Source: Ziziphus jujuba (Eukaryota > Streptophyta > Magnoliopsida > Rosales > Rhamnaceae). Taken from it: a stretch of DNA of 64,000 bases. This document shows positions 51,531-64,000 of this stretch, piece after piece (within the stretch, counting starts at the first letter, position 1; the number at the start of each line of letters is the position of its first letter). Location of the stretch: assembly GCF_031755915.1 (NCBI RefSeq), contig NC_083384.1:4487501-4551500 (forward strand), read 5' to 3'. The notes beneath the pieces were generated by a model, which was not told the origin of the DNA, searched no databases, and saw only the letters and a program-made list of their open reading frames with translations. The position numbers and the translations under genes were made by a program.

Positions 51531-52007
51531 TCAATGGGCATCTTGTAGTTCATAAAAATTAAGGGCAATGTAATCCTTACGTAAAGGCCATCCTATCCAA
51601 CTTTCCAGCATTAACAGACGTTTTAGATGTGGATGATTATTATAAGAGATTCCCAACATATCATAAGATGCCCTTTCTTGAAAATCCACACTTTTCCAAA
51701 CCCAAAAAACAAATGGAATTCTAGGATTCCTCCTTGGGGCAAATACTTTTATGTATACTTCTTTCGGTTGATATATACTATACTCTATTCACGTAAGATG
51801 ATACGCACTGGCTAACAGTCCACCTGGTGCTACATCATAGGCACATTGGGAGTGTAGATAATTGTAACCATATACATATAAAATGACAACACTGGAATGC
51901 CAATCCTCAGGCTTTATTTGTAAAGCTTCTATTCCTTGGTAATCGAAGTCCAAAGATCTATGAACTAGCCCATGTTTGACCAACCAAGCAGACAACTGAC
52001 CCTGAAT
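51531..52007 (-). pseudogene. ndhJ: ndhJ pseudogene (NDH complex subunit J)
   Basis: Exactly 477 bases, the normal length for 158 residues. The start ATG has become ATT before [20 protein letters not shown]. One in-frame stop follows ASAYHLT (AGA to TGA), after which [23 protein letters not shown] and [14 protein letters not shown] are in the same frame. No frameshift is evident. It begins the minus-strand ndhC-ndhK-ndhJ cluster end. Confidence 0.92.
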
Positions 52008-52162
52008 CTTTTTTATCTCTCTCGCATTTTTATTTGTATTGTATAAGTAATTTGTTTGTATAAGTATTATAAATATTTGACATTTACGATTACGATGAAA
52101 TTTATGAAGATTGCTTGTTGTTTGGTATTCTGTATCTGTACAACAACAAAAAAAGCTCCTGC

Positions 52163-52841
52163 CTAATTCACTAACTCATGGGAAGATATTGAACTTTTGT
52201 ATTTGAAAAGTGTTTTAAGGGGGATCTCTGAAGTAGATGGTGGTTGATAGATTAATCCTTGATTATAATTTCCCATATGACTACTACATCAAACACGAAA
52301 CTTGTGGCTGGTAGTAAAACACCGATTTGCCTATTGAGATCTAATTCAATCTTCATAGATTTCTTTAGATATTTTCTTTTGAAGTTTTGTTATAGTATCA
52401 ATAACCGCCCCTGGTTTAGGTGGACAGCCAGGCAAATAGACATCTATGGGAATTAGCTCATCGACCCCCCGAACAATACTATAAGAATCGGTACTGAACA
52501 TCCCCCTTATTATTGTACATGCTCCCATAGCAATAACATATTTCGATTTAGGCATTTGTTCATATAATCTCAAAGGAAGGGGCCATTTTCATTGTTACTG
52601 TACCCGCTGTTAAAATTAGGTCTGCCCTGTCAACGACTAGATCTTGGCACCAGTCCATAACGATTAAAGTCATATCGTGATCCTATTAATGAAGCAAATT
52701 CAATAAAGCAACAACTGGTACCATAGAGAAATGAGCATAAGCTGGAGAGTCTTGGCCAATTTGAAAGATCACTTGATGTAGTTGAAATACTGAATTTTGG
52801 ATTGTTCGATCAAGGAAGGGAAACTCAATAACGGAATTCAT
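52163..52841 (-). pseudogene. ndhK: ndhK pseudogene (NDH complex Fe-S subunit K)
   Basis: Start at 52841 ([11 protein letters not shown]). The open core 52,346-52,573 reads [20 protein letters not shown] and [20 protein letters not shown], carrying two of the cluster-binding cysteines. The span is 679 bases, one more than 678, so the frame shifts. Upstream codons around the CC motif have stops and indels. C-terminal ELVN is retained. Confidence 0.9.
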
Positions 52842-52889
52842 AACTATTTCAATTTGTTTTTTATTTATTATCTGATGAATATTTAAGAG

Positions 52890-53220
52890 CTAAGACCATT
52901 CCAAAGCTCCTTTTCACCATCCATAAATTGAACGAACAATTAGGATAAGTAAGAAAATTAAAGCTTCTATAAATACGGATCCCCCCAATACATCAAAACT
53001 CATTGCCCATGGATAAAGAAAAACCGTTTCAACATCAAAAACAACAAAAAAGATAGCAAACATCCCCCATTGGTTCTATTCCCGATTCATAACTCAAAAG
53101 TTTTTTGGGTCTTTTGCTAATCAGGGCTAAAACTCCGAAAATTAGAAATGCCAAAATAGGAATAACACTTGATATTATTAGAAATGCCCAAAAAATATCA
53201 TATTCGTAAAGCAAAAAGAT
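52890..53220 (-). pseudogene. ndhC: ndhC pseudogene (NDH complex subunit C)
   Basis: The first codon is ATC rather than ATG (then [15 protein letters not shown]). The span is 331 bases against 363; about 33 bases, the DAWLQFRIRYY codons, are deleted after NQWG. The third membrane span ([17 protein letters not shown]) is present. One residual base causes a frameshift. Confidence 0.9.
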
Positions 53221-53739
53221 AAATGTACTCCTATTAATAATGTGGAAAATATAGAAAATACACCGGATTAATTTATTGGAATTGAATTAATTGTCAAGTC
53301 ATCTATAATTGTGTAGTGCTATGGTATATCTCTAATTTCGAGATTATCCATAGCCACTATAAACTATAATTCTAATTCCATTTTATTTCTATTACCTATT
53401 ATATTTATTTTGATATAGATAGAATACATATTTGTTTATATTGCTCTTATACAAATAAACCTCTCTTGGTTTTGCCTCACTTCAGATAATTTGATTAGAT
53501 TATCTCTAAATCTAACTAAATCTAAAGAATTAAAGAAAAGGACTTCAAAATTCTTTTTTTTTTTTATTCTTTCTATATTTATATTCTGTATTATAAATAA
53601 AATTCTAAATTAGAATTAATTCTAAATTAGAATATAGAATATTATATAAATTATTTAAAATTTTTAATATTTTAATATTCTATAAATATTAATTTTTTTC
53701 TTTTTTATATTACAATTAAAATCATAGGTTTTAGGTTTA
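53221..53739. other. ndhC-trnV spacer
   Basis: AT-rich spacer with repeats of TCTAAATTAGAAT around 53,604-53,636. No gene. Confidence 0.65.
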
Positions 53740-54410
53740 TAGGGCTATGCGAACTCGAGCCATAGACCTTCTCGGTAAAACAGATCAAATTTATTATTAT
53801 CAAAATGATTTGAACTGTTTCAAAGACCCAACATGCATTTTTGTGCATTGGGCTCTTTCATTAACTTATATAAATATTAGTTAGTCTACCATACTTTTTG
53901 AATGAAAGAAAGATAAAAAGATGGCTCCATGTGCTCCAATTCATTATGTGAATTCCAATCCGAGAGCACTACCAAAGTGTTTCAAAAAAAGGTTATTCTG
54001 ATGTAGGTCTGCTTCTGGCCTAGATCAATTTAAGCTAAATGGAGTCTCTATTACCCCGTTTGAATCAAATATGAAACTTCATACACCATAAAGTTCATAA
54101 GATAGAATGAAAAGATAATTTTTTTGAGGTCCTTATACTGATTACGCCTAGCATTGAATAAATAGGGTATTCACCTTATCACTATCTTAACTTAATGATG
54201 GGTTCTATAGTGGCGCCTACATGGGTGCCCGAATCCGAATCGAACCAAACCATTTGCCAGGCTATTGTTCTCTTATTTTGTTCCCTAAATGTCATAGAGT
54301 AAGACATCCATTTTTCAATAAGATTAAATCTTTTGATTGCAGATGGACTCCTATGAAAAACATTGGCGCGCGTGTAAACGAGGTGCTCTACCTAACTGAG
54401 CTATAGCCCT
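53740..54410 (-). tRNA. trnV-UAC: trnV-UAC with group II intron (plastid-derived)
   Basis: 5' exon at 54,372-54,410 and 3' exon at 53,740-53,774, separated by a ~597-bp intron. The 5' exon is unchanged in most positions and carries the UAC anticodon at its end. The 3' exon has CG to CA changes and a mismatch in the acceptor stem. Confidence 0.88.
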
Positions 54411-54583
54411 TATGCTTGTGATACATATTTTATCATGTAGATAATTTCTTTTCAAGATGAATATTACATGATCCAACATCATATCTCTTTGATTCGTTTG
54501 ATTAGTATTGCTTTAAAACAATATTCCATTTATAATCTATCAATGTGATAGGTCACACTTGTTTCTCATTGTGATGATAAATG

Positions 54584-54656
54584 ACCTACTTAACTCAGTG
54601 GTTAGAGTATTGCTTTCATACGGCGGGAGTCATTAGTTGACATCTAATAATAGGTA
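54584..54656 (+). tRNA. trnM-CAU: trnM-CAU (plastid-derived elongator)
   Basis: 73 bases with anticodon CAU. The D loop has CAGCGG to CAGTGG and the T arm has several changes. Position between trnV and atpE is normal. Confidence 0.9.
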
Positions 54657-54922
54657 GAACTTATTCGATATCAATGTGAAAAATCTCTAATACATTTCTC
54701 TACTTATGCTCTTTTATCGATTTTGTATCTTTTCCATCCTACTCTATTTATCTATTTAATTTCAAATTAAATATTTTTTTGTTTCACTAAAAGTTTATTC
54801 TACTTAATTATATTTTATTCTTATTCAATTTCAATTGGCAGAAGCAAACAGAATAAAAGAAGGTGTATAAACAAAACTTCTATTTATACACCTTATTTTG
54901 CTTATTCGGACCCACCACCTAG

Positions 54923-55320
54923 TTACAGTATCACATTGATAGCCTCTACTCGTGTCCTAGCTCGTCTAAGAGCAAGATTTGCTTCAATTGTTTGTCTCTT
55001 GCCTTTTGCTTTACTCAAGTTTGCTTCCGCTATTTCAAGAGTTTGTTGAGCTTCTTGTGGATCAATGTCACTACCTTTCTCCACATCATTTACTAAAACA
55101 GTGATCTCACTATTACCTATTCTACCAAAACCACCCATCAGAGCCATCGCTAACCATTGGTCGCTAAAGCGCATTCTCAAAATACTGATATCTAAAGCTG
55201 TGGCAATAGGCGCATGGTTTGGTAATATGTCGATTTGTCCAGTATTAGTAGATGAAATTATTTCTTTCACTTCTGAATCCCAAACAATTGGATTCACGGT
55301 TAGTACACAAAGATTTAAGG

Positions 55321-55324
<4 letters not shown>
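54923..55324 (-). CDS. atpE: atpE copy with intact reading frame (ATP synthase CF1 epsilon)
   Basis: An unbroken 133-residue frame, the normal length: [60 protein letters not shown] and the C-terminal helices [17 protein letters not shown]. Its ATG overlaps the atpB TGA by the usual ATGA. Epsilon regulates CF1 in the plastid. Several replacements are present, but none obviously disruptive. Without transit peptide or nuclear promoter it is probably not functional here. Confidence 0.92.
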
Positions 55325-56755
<1,431 letters not shown>

Positions 56756-57585
56756 AATAAAATAAAAATATGTCGAAATTTTTTGCAAAAATTATTGAAA
56801 TCAAAAATAAATGTTCGATAGTAAGTTAAGTTAATCGGTTAATTCAATATTTCAATAAGAAATAAAAAATGGGCGCTGGCACTCGACTTTGTTAGGGCCG
56901 TCCAACCAAATGCAATCCAATTGTTTACTTATTCAATTTCAATGAGTCAATTTTCAAGTTCAACCAAAATCCATTTTCAAAATATGATGAATAAAGAGCT
57001 TGAGAAAGTCTTTCATTTGCCTATCATTATAGACAATACGAACCATATTATCTATGGAATTTGAACCCGAACTCTATTCTATTTATGATTCCTTTTTTCT
57101 ATCTCATCGACCTTTATTTCATGTCCTATTTCCTATGTCAGCATATTGATTTACGCCTAGCCAGTTATTTGTTACATATTTATTATATTATTTTATATTA
57201 TTTATTATATTAATATTATTTTTCTTTTTTATACCTATGCCCTTTTTTTCTATTCATGAATGAATTTTGCGTATTTTTACATCTAGGATTTACATAGACA
57301 ACATATATTATTGTCAAGAGCGAATTTCTTAGATATTTCGATTAAAAAAAAGGTAAGAGATTAGAAACTTTTAAAAACAAAGAGCGGGTTACACCATACA
57401 TATGAAAGAGTATACAATAATGATGTATTTGGCGAATCAAATACCATAGTCTAATAACGAACCATTCTGATTAGTTGATAATTTTATGAAAGATTCCTAT
57501 GAAAGGTTTCATTAACTCCTAATTCATGTAGAGTAGACCTTGGTATTGCAAGAATTCTTAATTCATGAGTTGTAGGGAGGGACTT
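56756..57585. other. atpB-rbcL spacer
   Basis: Divergent promoter spacer of the plastome, gene-free. A GGGAGG ribosome-binding-like stretch precedes the rbcL ATG. Confidence 0.7.
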
Positions 57586-58880
<1,295 letters not shown>

Positions 58881-58941
58881 TAATACGAACCTAGGATGAC
58901 CTGCGCCTAAACCCATATTATATTAGCCCAAATCTAAATTA
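58881..58941 (-). mobile_element. Gypsy family I LTR stub in rbcL (copy E)
   Basis: TAATACGAACCTAGGATGAC and the next ~40 bases match the reversed 3' end of copies A, C and D, with TG to TA at the terminus. It is inserted in rbcL after GTAAC. After 61 bases the LTR of gypsy element II begins, so the remainder of copy E is either beyond the window or lost. Confidence 0.87.
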
Positions 58942-61034
58942 TGTCAGGTCCCGTCCAGAATTCCTCCCCGGAACCCTAGACAAGCCCTGATCCCAGGGAA
59001 ATACCACCGAACCTTCTAATGGAAAATCCGGCAGCACCTCCCCTAAGGGATTTACTTACCATAAATTTACCTGCACTGAAAACACACTTCAAAAATATCC
59101 CCTTATTCCTCCCACAATACTACAAATTGGTTCCACAATTTTCAGCACTTCAAAATAAATACAGTAATCCAGTGCATAATAAATACAACAAGAATGAAAG
59201 AAATAGTACAACTGCAATAAAGACGAACAGGGTACTTCACGAAGTAAAACAGCTAGGAAGATCAAGTCCGCTCCGAATGAACACCGACAACCTGGAACCT
59301 AGAGGAACGGAATTTAAGAGTGTGAGATGCTAATCATCTCAGTGAGTGACCATATCTACTATACAATATAATACCACGGTAATACAGTAGATAGATAATA
59401 ATTAATTGGAAAATAATAATTTCTCTCAAAACCCTTACAATTCTCTCAGTTGGAAAAGTTCCCCTTTTAAAACCTTTTCATAAAACCCTTGATTCATATT
59501 CCCCGAAAATCAAGACATCAAATAAATACCAGAACAGTAATAATTATATTTTTAATTCCAATACAGATTCAAAACATTTTATTTTTAAAACACAGTTCTG
59601 AAATCATTTGATGCACCCACTATATACCAGTGGCGCCAGAGTACCCAGCGTCCCGAGGTACTGCCAGACAAGAGGTTATAGAGAGAAACCGGCATACGGT
59701 CGCGTGGCGTCCCACTGCGCCGCTGCTAACCTAGTGTCCCGGCCAAAGGGGGGTGGCCGCCCTCTCCGATGGCATCCACAGGACACCCTCATAATATCAC
59801 CTGCGCGCTACTCATACCCACCTGCGCGCTAATCATATCCGTGTGCACAATATCCATATCACATAATCAGAACACCAGTACGTGCACGGTGCATCTAAAA
59901 ATCATAAAATCCACATATTTAAATTATATAACAAATTTCACATTTTTCATAAACATAGCGGGCATAGTCCATCCGCTTGAACCCGGAAATTCTCCATAAT
60001 TTCCTTATAATCCATACCATAAATTCCATGATTTTCAAATCCACCAACTTCCAAATCCATCAATTCAAATATCCATATTTTTCCAAGCATAAATAATTTC
60101 TCGAAATATCATAATCAAATCTCATAATATCCACCGTTTGAAGATTTCCGACCCCTCGCCGGAAAACGCTCCGATCCCGGTGCGTCGGTGGTCCGATGGC
60201 CGTGATTTTTGGTGGGTAGGCCGGACTTGAGGAGAGGATCAAGGCTAGTAGGCGCGTGTACTGTATATCGGCCCGAACAGTGCCGCTTCGCTGTGGCCGG
60301 CGGTGGAGGGGGAAAAATCGCCGCCAAACTTCGGACGTCCGATCCGGGCGCGTTCGGCGGCCGTTCGCCATGAAATTTGGAGGTTTTGCCGGAAATGAGG
60401 TGGGCAACCTGGCTGGCTGGTGCGTGTACAGTAAATAGGCCGGAAAACGTGAAAATGATCGACGGCCGGTGACTCTCTCTCTCTCTCTCCTCTCTCTCTT
60501 TCTCTCTCCTCTCTCTCTTTCTCTCTCTTCCCCGAGTGTTTTAACAAATAAAACCCCTGCGTGACACTGTTCATGCCACGTGAACCAATCAGAAGCTGAC
60601 ACATGGCGTTACTGTGCACTTAAGTCAGATATATTAAAATAATACGGTACCCGGCGAATTTTAAACGTCCGTAACTTTTTAACCAAATGTCCGATTTAAG
60701 CGTGCCGCTAGTGTATGAACTCGTATCGACGAGTACTTTACAACCATACAAGAGTCAACTCAAAATTACATTACAAGAAAAAGTCAACTCCCGGCACCTT
60801 TTGGACAGTTTACACTTCAACTTGTTTTGCCCATAACTTTCAAACCGTAGCTCCGTTTTCGACGTGCTACCAGTCTACGAACTCGTGGCATCGTGCACTT
60901 CGCCACGGTACCCTGGTCAACTCGAAATTCTCACCGAGTCAAAAAGTCAACTTTTGACCCCTTCGGTCAACCGTCAACGGTCAACCTCGGTCAACGTGCA
61001 CGGATTCCAGTTCGATTTGGGACGGGGTGTTACA
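58942..61034 (-). repeat. 3' LTR of gypsy element II (2.1 kb)
   Basis: On the minus strand it starts TGTAACACCCCGTCCC at 61034 and ends GGGACCTGACA at 58942. The purine tract GGGGGGAAGGC lies just upstream (61,035-61,046). The LTR is GC- and CG-richer than the plastid block between about 60,120 and 60,460, suggesting less decay and a younger insertion. Inner open frames are not coding. Confidence 0.88.
60473..60530. repeat. CT microsatellite in the gypsy II LTR
   Basis: Interrupted (CT)n with TTT and CC breaks, about 58 bp. It gives a spurious Arg/Glu repeat in minus-strand frames. Confidence 0.9.
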
Positions 61035-61078
61035 GCCTTCCCCCCTTACAAAAATTTCGTCCTCGAAATTTCCGCGCG

Positions 61079-62074
61079 TCACTGGAACAAACAAGGGTTC
61101 TGATCACGCACCTGCGCTTCGGGCTCCCATGTCGCTTCCTCGACTAAGTAGTTCCTTGCCAACCAATCCATGCCCAACACTACTTCAAGTCCGGATAGAT
61201 CAAACAAGATCAGGTCTGCTTCCATCACTTGATCTGTGAAATCATTGGGCGTAGTCCTGGCTCCCTGCTGCGTCATAGCAAACACCCGGCCTTGACTTGT
61301 CTGCTGGGGTCTCCTTCCTCTACCTCGACTGGATCCTGCAGACGGCTGGACTGATCCCGAAGAAACTCCTACTGGCTGACTCCCCTGGGAACTCTGTCCT
61401 AGAAATATCCCCGTATGCTGTGTCCGTCGACCTGCTTCTAGCACACTGCCGCTACCATAAGGGCAATCCCTCCTTATGTGGCCTGGCTGCCCACACCGAA
61501 AGCATAAACCATCCATCTGACACTGCCCAGAATGATTCCCCCTACAAAGTGGACAAATCCGCGGAGAACCAATGCGTGACTGCTGATACGAGCTTGCATC
61601 CACACTGATCGAATGGCGAGCTGGCTGGGGCATGCGATAACTATCTCTCCTCTGGAATATGCCTCGTGGGCTTAACCCATCACTGTCTGAGCCTGAGCTA
61701 TGGCTCTTCTTAGCTGCCCCCTGTCGAGGTACTCCGCTATACGAACCTTCGAATGATCTACGCCTCGAGGGTCTGTGTATCTCCTCCTGTCTCTCTAGCT
61801 CGAGCGCTGCATCCCTGGCGGACTGATAGGTGGGATGTACTGATCCAGAAAGGGTGTAGCCGATGCTCTCTTTCAATCCGTCTATGAACCTCACCTTCTT
61901 CGTGTGATCGTCGGGAATTAGGTGCATGTAGAATTCTGATAGTTCTCGGAATCTCCTCTCGTACTCTGTCACCGTCATGTTCCCCTGTCGTAGTTCCTCG
62001 AACTCTCTCCTTCTTGCTTCACGGTAGGCAGGAGGACAAAACTCAGTAGAGAAGGCCATCTTGAACTGATCCCA
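61079..62074 (-). pseudogene. gypsy II gag with zinc knuckle fused to a chromodomain tail
   Basis: A 326-codon open frame starts at internal Met 62059 (MAFSTEFCPPAYREARRREF). Residues 1-95 are the capsid C-part (GNMTVTEYERRFRELSEF), residues 186-199 the CCHC knuckle CFRCGQPGHIRRDC. The protease region then appears without its catalytic D-S/T-G (NDFTDQVMEADLILF, GLEVVLGMDWLARN) and passes directly into YLVEEATWEPEAQVRDQNPC, the chromodomain end of pol. RT, RNase H and integrase are absent between them. The N-terminal gag is missing; integrase precedes instead. Confidence 0.88.
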
Positions 62075-63126
62075 CGTATGCCTTGCACGAACAACTGGGC
62101 TAACTTCTCGGGTGAAAAACGTTCTCGTACCGGTAGGAAGTGTGCCGACTTGGTGAGACGATCAATGATTACCCAAATGCCGTCGTACCTTCTAGGTGTG
62201 GAAGGAAGCTTGAATACGAAGTCCATGTTGAGTTCTTCCCACTTCCACACGGGAATCGGTAAGGATTGGAGTAGTCCCAAAGGCTTCTGTCTTTCTGCTT
62301 TCACTTGTTGACAAATCAAACACTTTGATACGAAGTCTGCCACTTCTCTCTTCATACCAATCCACCAATAATACTTAACAAGCGTCCGGTACATCTTGGT
62401 ACTTCCCGGATGCATCGCATACATCGAGCTGTGCGCCTCCTCTAAAATCTCCTTGAGTCCTGAGATATCCGGAACGCAAAGTCGTCCTTTATACACGAGG
62501 GCTCCATCCCTCCTTATTGAAAATTCGGATCAAGACCTTCTTGTACCTTGCCCTTAATTGTCCTCAACTTAGGATCTTCCATTTGGGTCTCTACTATACG
62601 ATCCACCAACACCGGTCGTACCTGGAAGCTAGCCATAAGAACTCCTGAAGGGTGCATATGCATTAACACCCCCATCTTCTTCAACTCCACCATGAGAGGT
62701 AGTTGGACGACTTGGACGTGAGCAAGGGATCCAGTAGCCTTCCTACTCAAAGCATCTGCCACTACATTCGCCTTACCCGGGTGATAATCAATCACACAGT
62801 CATAATCCTTTAACAACTCCATCCATCGCCTTTGCCTCATATTTAACTCCTTCTGTGTGAAAATATACTTGAGGCTCTTGTGGTCGGTATAGATTTGGCA
62901 TGTGGCTCCATACAAGTAGTGCCTCGAGTTTCCACATCGCTTCCTCGACTGACAGGTATTCGATGTTCTTTTGTAGCAACAACACATGAATTACGCTGCA
63001 TGCCGATGTCTGCTTTCCCGCTTCCACTTGTTGGCAGCGTAACTTAGCAAGTATACTAGAGGCCTTATCCACTATCACTACACTACCATCACGCCTAATA
63101 GTGACTTTAACTTTCCTCTTGTGCAA
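62075..63126 (-). pseudogene. gypsy II RNase H and truncated integrase
   Basis: Minus strand: RT/RNase H end with [40 protein letters not shown] and [10 protein letters not shown], then a stop near 62,514. Integrase follows from MYKGRLCVPD with an HHCC zinc module (MHPGSTKMYRTLVKYYWW ... CLICQQVK) and the first catalytic Asp in NMDFVFKLP. After KLAQLFVQGI it changes into gag sequence, so the second Asp and the Glu are missing. Frameshifts split the RT end at about 62,940. Gag coming after integrase shows a rearranged element. Confidence 0.85.
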
Positions 63127-63890
63127 CTTTCATTCTCATGCCCACTAATTAAGGATATTCAAATTGGTCCACGAGAACACGATCTGCAAGTCTTGGTCAT
63201 AGTCGAACGCTAACCATAAGGTGCTTCTAAAGCATGCATCCTTAAACCAACAACCAACTCTCGTGACTCGATCAGCACTTTAAAAGGTAAGATTAGAACT
63301 TAAGTCTAATTTCCTCAAATACTGGTATCACCAAGTTAAGATTGAGATTAATTCACTTGTCTTCGATTACCCTCCTAGTACTTACAATTATAAAACCCTT
63401 GCTCCTCATTGATTAACCAATAGTCTTAACCTCGACAAACATCAATCTTTCTTTTAACTAAATTCATCAAGGTCATGAATAAAATTCTCAACATCCAAAT
63501 ACCATTCTTGAAAACCCTAAGTTTCCCCCATTTCAAATAAATTCCATGAATCCATACCTCAAGCAATAAGAAATTTAAATCTTAATTCTAGCATCACCAC
63601 CAATACTATGAACAAATCACTAGATCCTTAACCCAATAAAGTATTCCACACTTCTTAAATTCTAACTCCGTCCCAAAAATCATACTCCTTATCATTGTAA
63701 ATTATCACCACCAATATCAACCACCTTGAATCGATAAAGCACCACCAATACGAACCTTAAATCTCCAAGGAAATAAGATATCAAGATCTTAGCTTCTAGA
63801 ATGAAAAATAATCATGCTTAAACATCCAACCATGCCTAAGGAATCATCCTCATCTCATTAACCTCATCAACCACCAAGTAGAACTTTAGT
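63127..63890. other. Non-coding sequence upstream of gypsy II RNase H
   Basis: AC-rich on the plus strand, with no open frame over 60 codons and no recognisable domain. It occupies the place where RT should be. It is probably decayed retrotransposon sequence, but I cannot assign it. Confidence 0.45.
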
Positions 63891-64000
63891 CGCTATCCGG
63901 ATCTTGCTTGATTCTCTAAACGCTGTCGTACCTTCTCTTTGTGAATGATAGTTTAAGCACGAAATCCATATTTACATCTCCCTACTTTTACTTATCGGTG
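63891..64000 (-). pseudogene. Second gypsy integrase fragment at the window edge
   Basis: The minus strand reads NMDFVLKLSFTKRRYDSV, homologous to NMDFVFKLPSTPRRYDG of the integrase at about 62,190-62,240. DNA similarity is visible around GTCGTACCTTCT and GAA-TCCAT. It is a diverged integrase piece, possibly of another element copy lying to the right. Confidence 0.6.

Noticed and set aside
60060..60602. A 180-codon minus-strand gene with Arg/Glu repeats
   Set aside because: It lies in the gypsy II LTR; the repeats are the CT microsatellite.

Overview
This window reads as plant nuclear DNA. Its backbone is one long, colinear but decayed copy of the plastid large single-copy region (a NUPT), running from rps16 at the left edge to rbcL near position 58,880. 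Order and strand follow the standard angiosperm map: rps16, trnQ, psbK, psbI, trnS-GCU, trnG-UCC, trnR, atpA-atpF-atpH-atpI, rps2, rpoC2-rpoC1-rpoB, trnC, petN, psbM, trnD, (gap), psbD end, psbC, trnS-UGA, psbZ, trnG-GCC, trnfM, rps14, psaB, psaA, ycf3, trnS-GGA, rps4, trnT-UGU, trnL-UAA, trnF, ndhJ-ndhK-ndhC, trnV, trnM, atpE-atpB, rbcL. The rpoC1, atpF, rps16, trnG, trnL, trnV and both ycf3 introns can be placed. An rpoC1 intron argues against a grass and fits a eudicot-like donor; the species cannot be named from the sequence.

The copy is not a working plastome. Almost every gene has stops, frameshifts or deletions, and many tRNA differences are CG to TG or CA changes, as expected from methylated nuclear DNA. 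Only psbM and atpE keep complete reading frames. Large losses are trnY-trnE-trnT and most of psbD, about 2 kb of psaB, most of rps2 and about 0.45 kb of rpoC2. Smaller deletions of roughly 30-65 bp recur in atpA, rps4, atpB, ndhC and ycf3.

LTR retrotransposons interrupt the block. A 741-bp solo LTR lies in atpI. A Ty1/copia element (15,320-21,854, minus strand) and a truncated Ty3/gypsy element (21,855-24,696, plus strand) together split rpoC2. LTRs of that same gypsy family recur as solo LTRs in the copia element, in rpoB and in psbC, with matching or near-matching 5-bp target duplications, and as a stub in rbcL. A second, rearranged gypsy element (58,942 to at least 63,126, minus strand) with a 2.1-kb LTR sits in that stub and closes the plastid-derived part.

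The genes do not act together in this location. The layout records one organelle-to-nucleus transfer, then point decay, short deletions and several rounds of nested retrotransposition. I found no CRISPR array, phage, operon-type defence system or other candidate for a new biological system.
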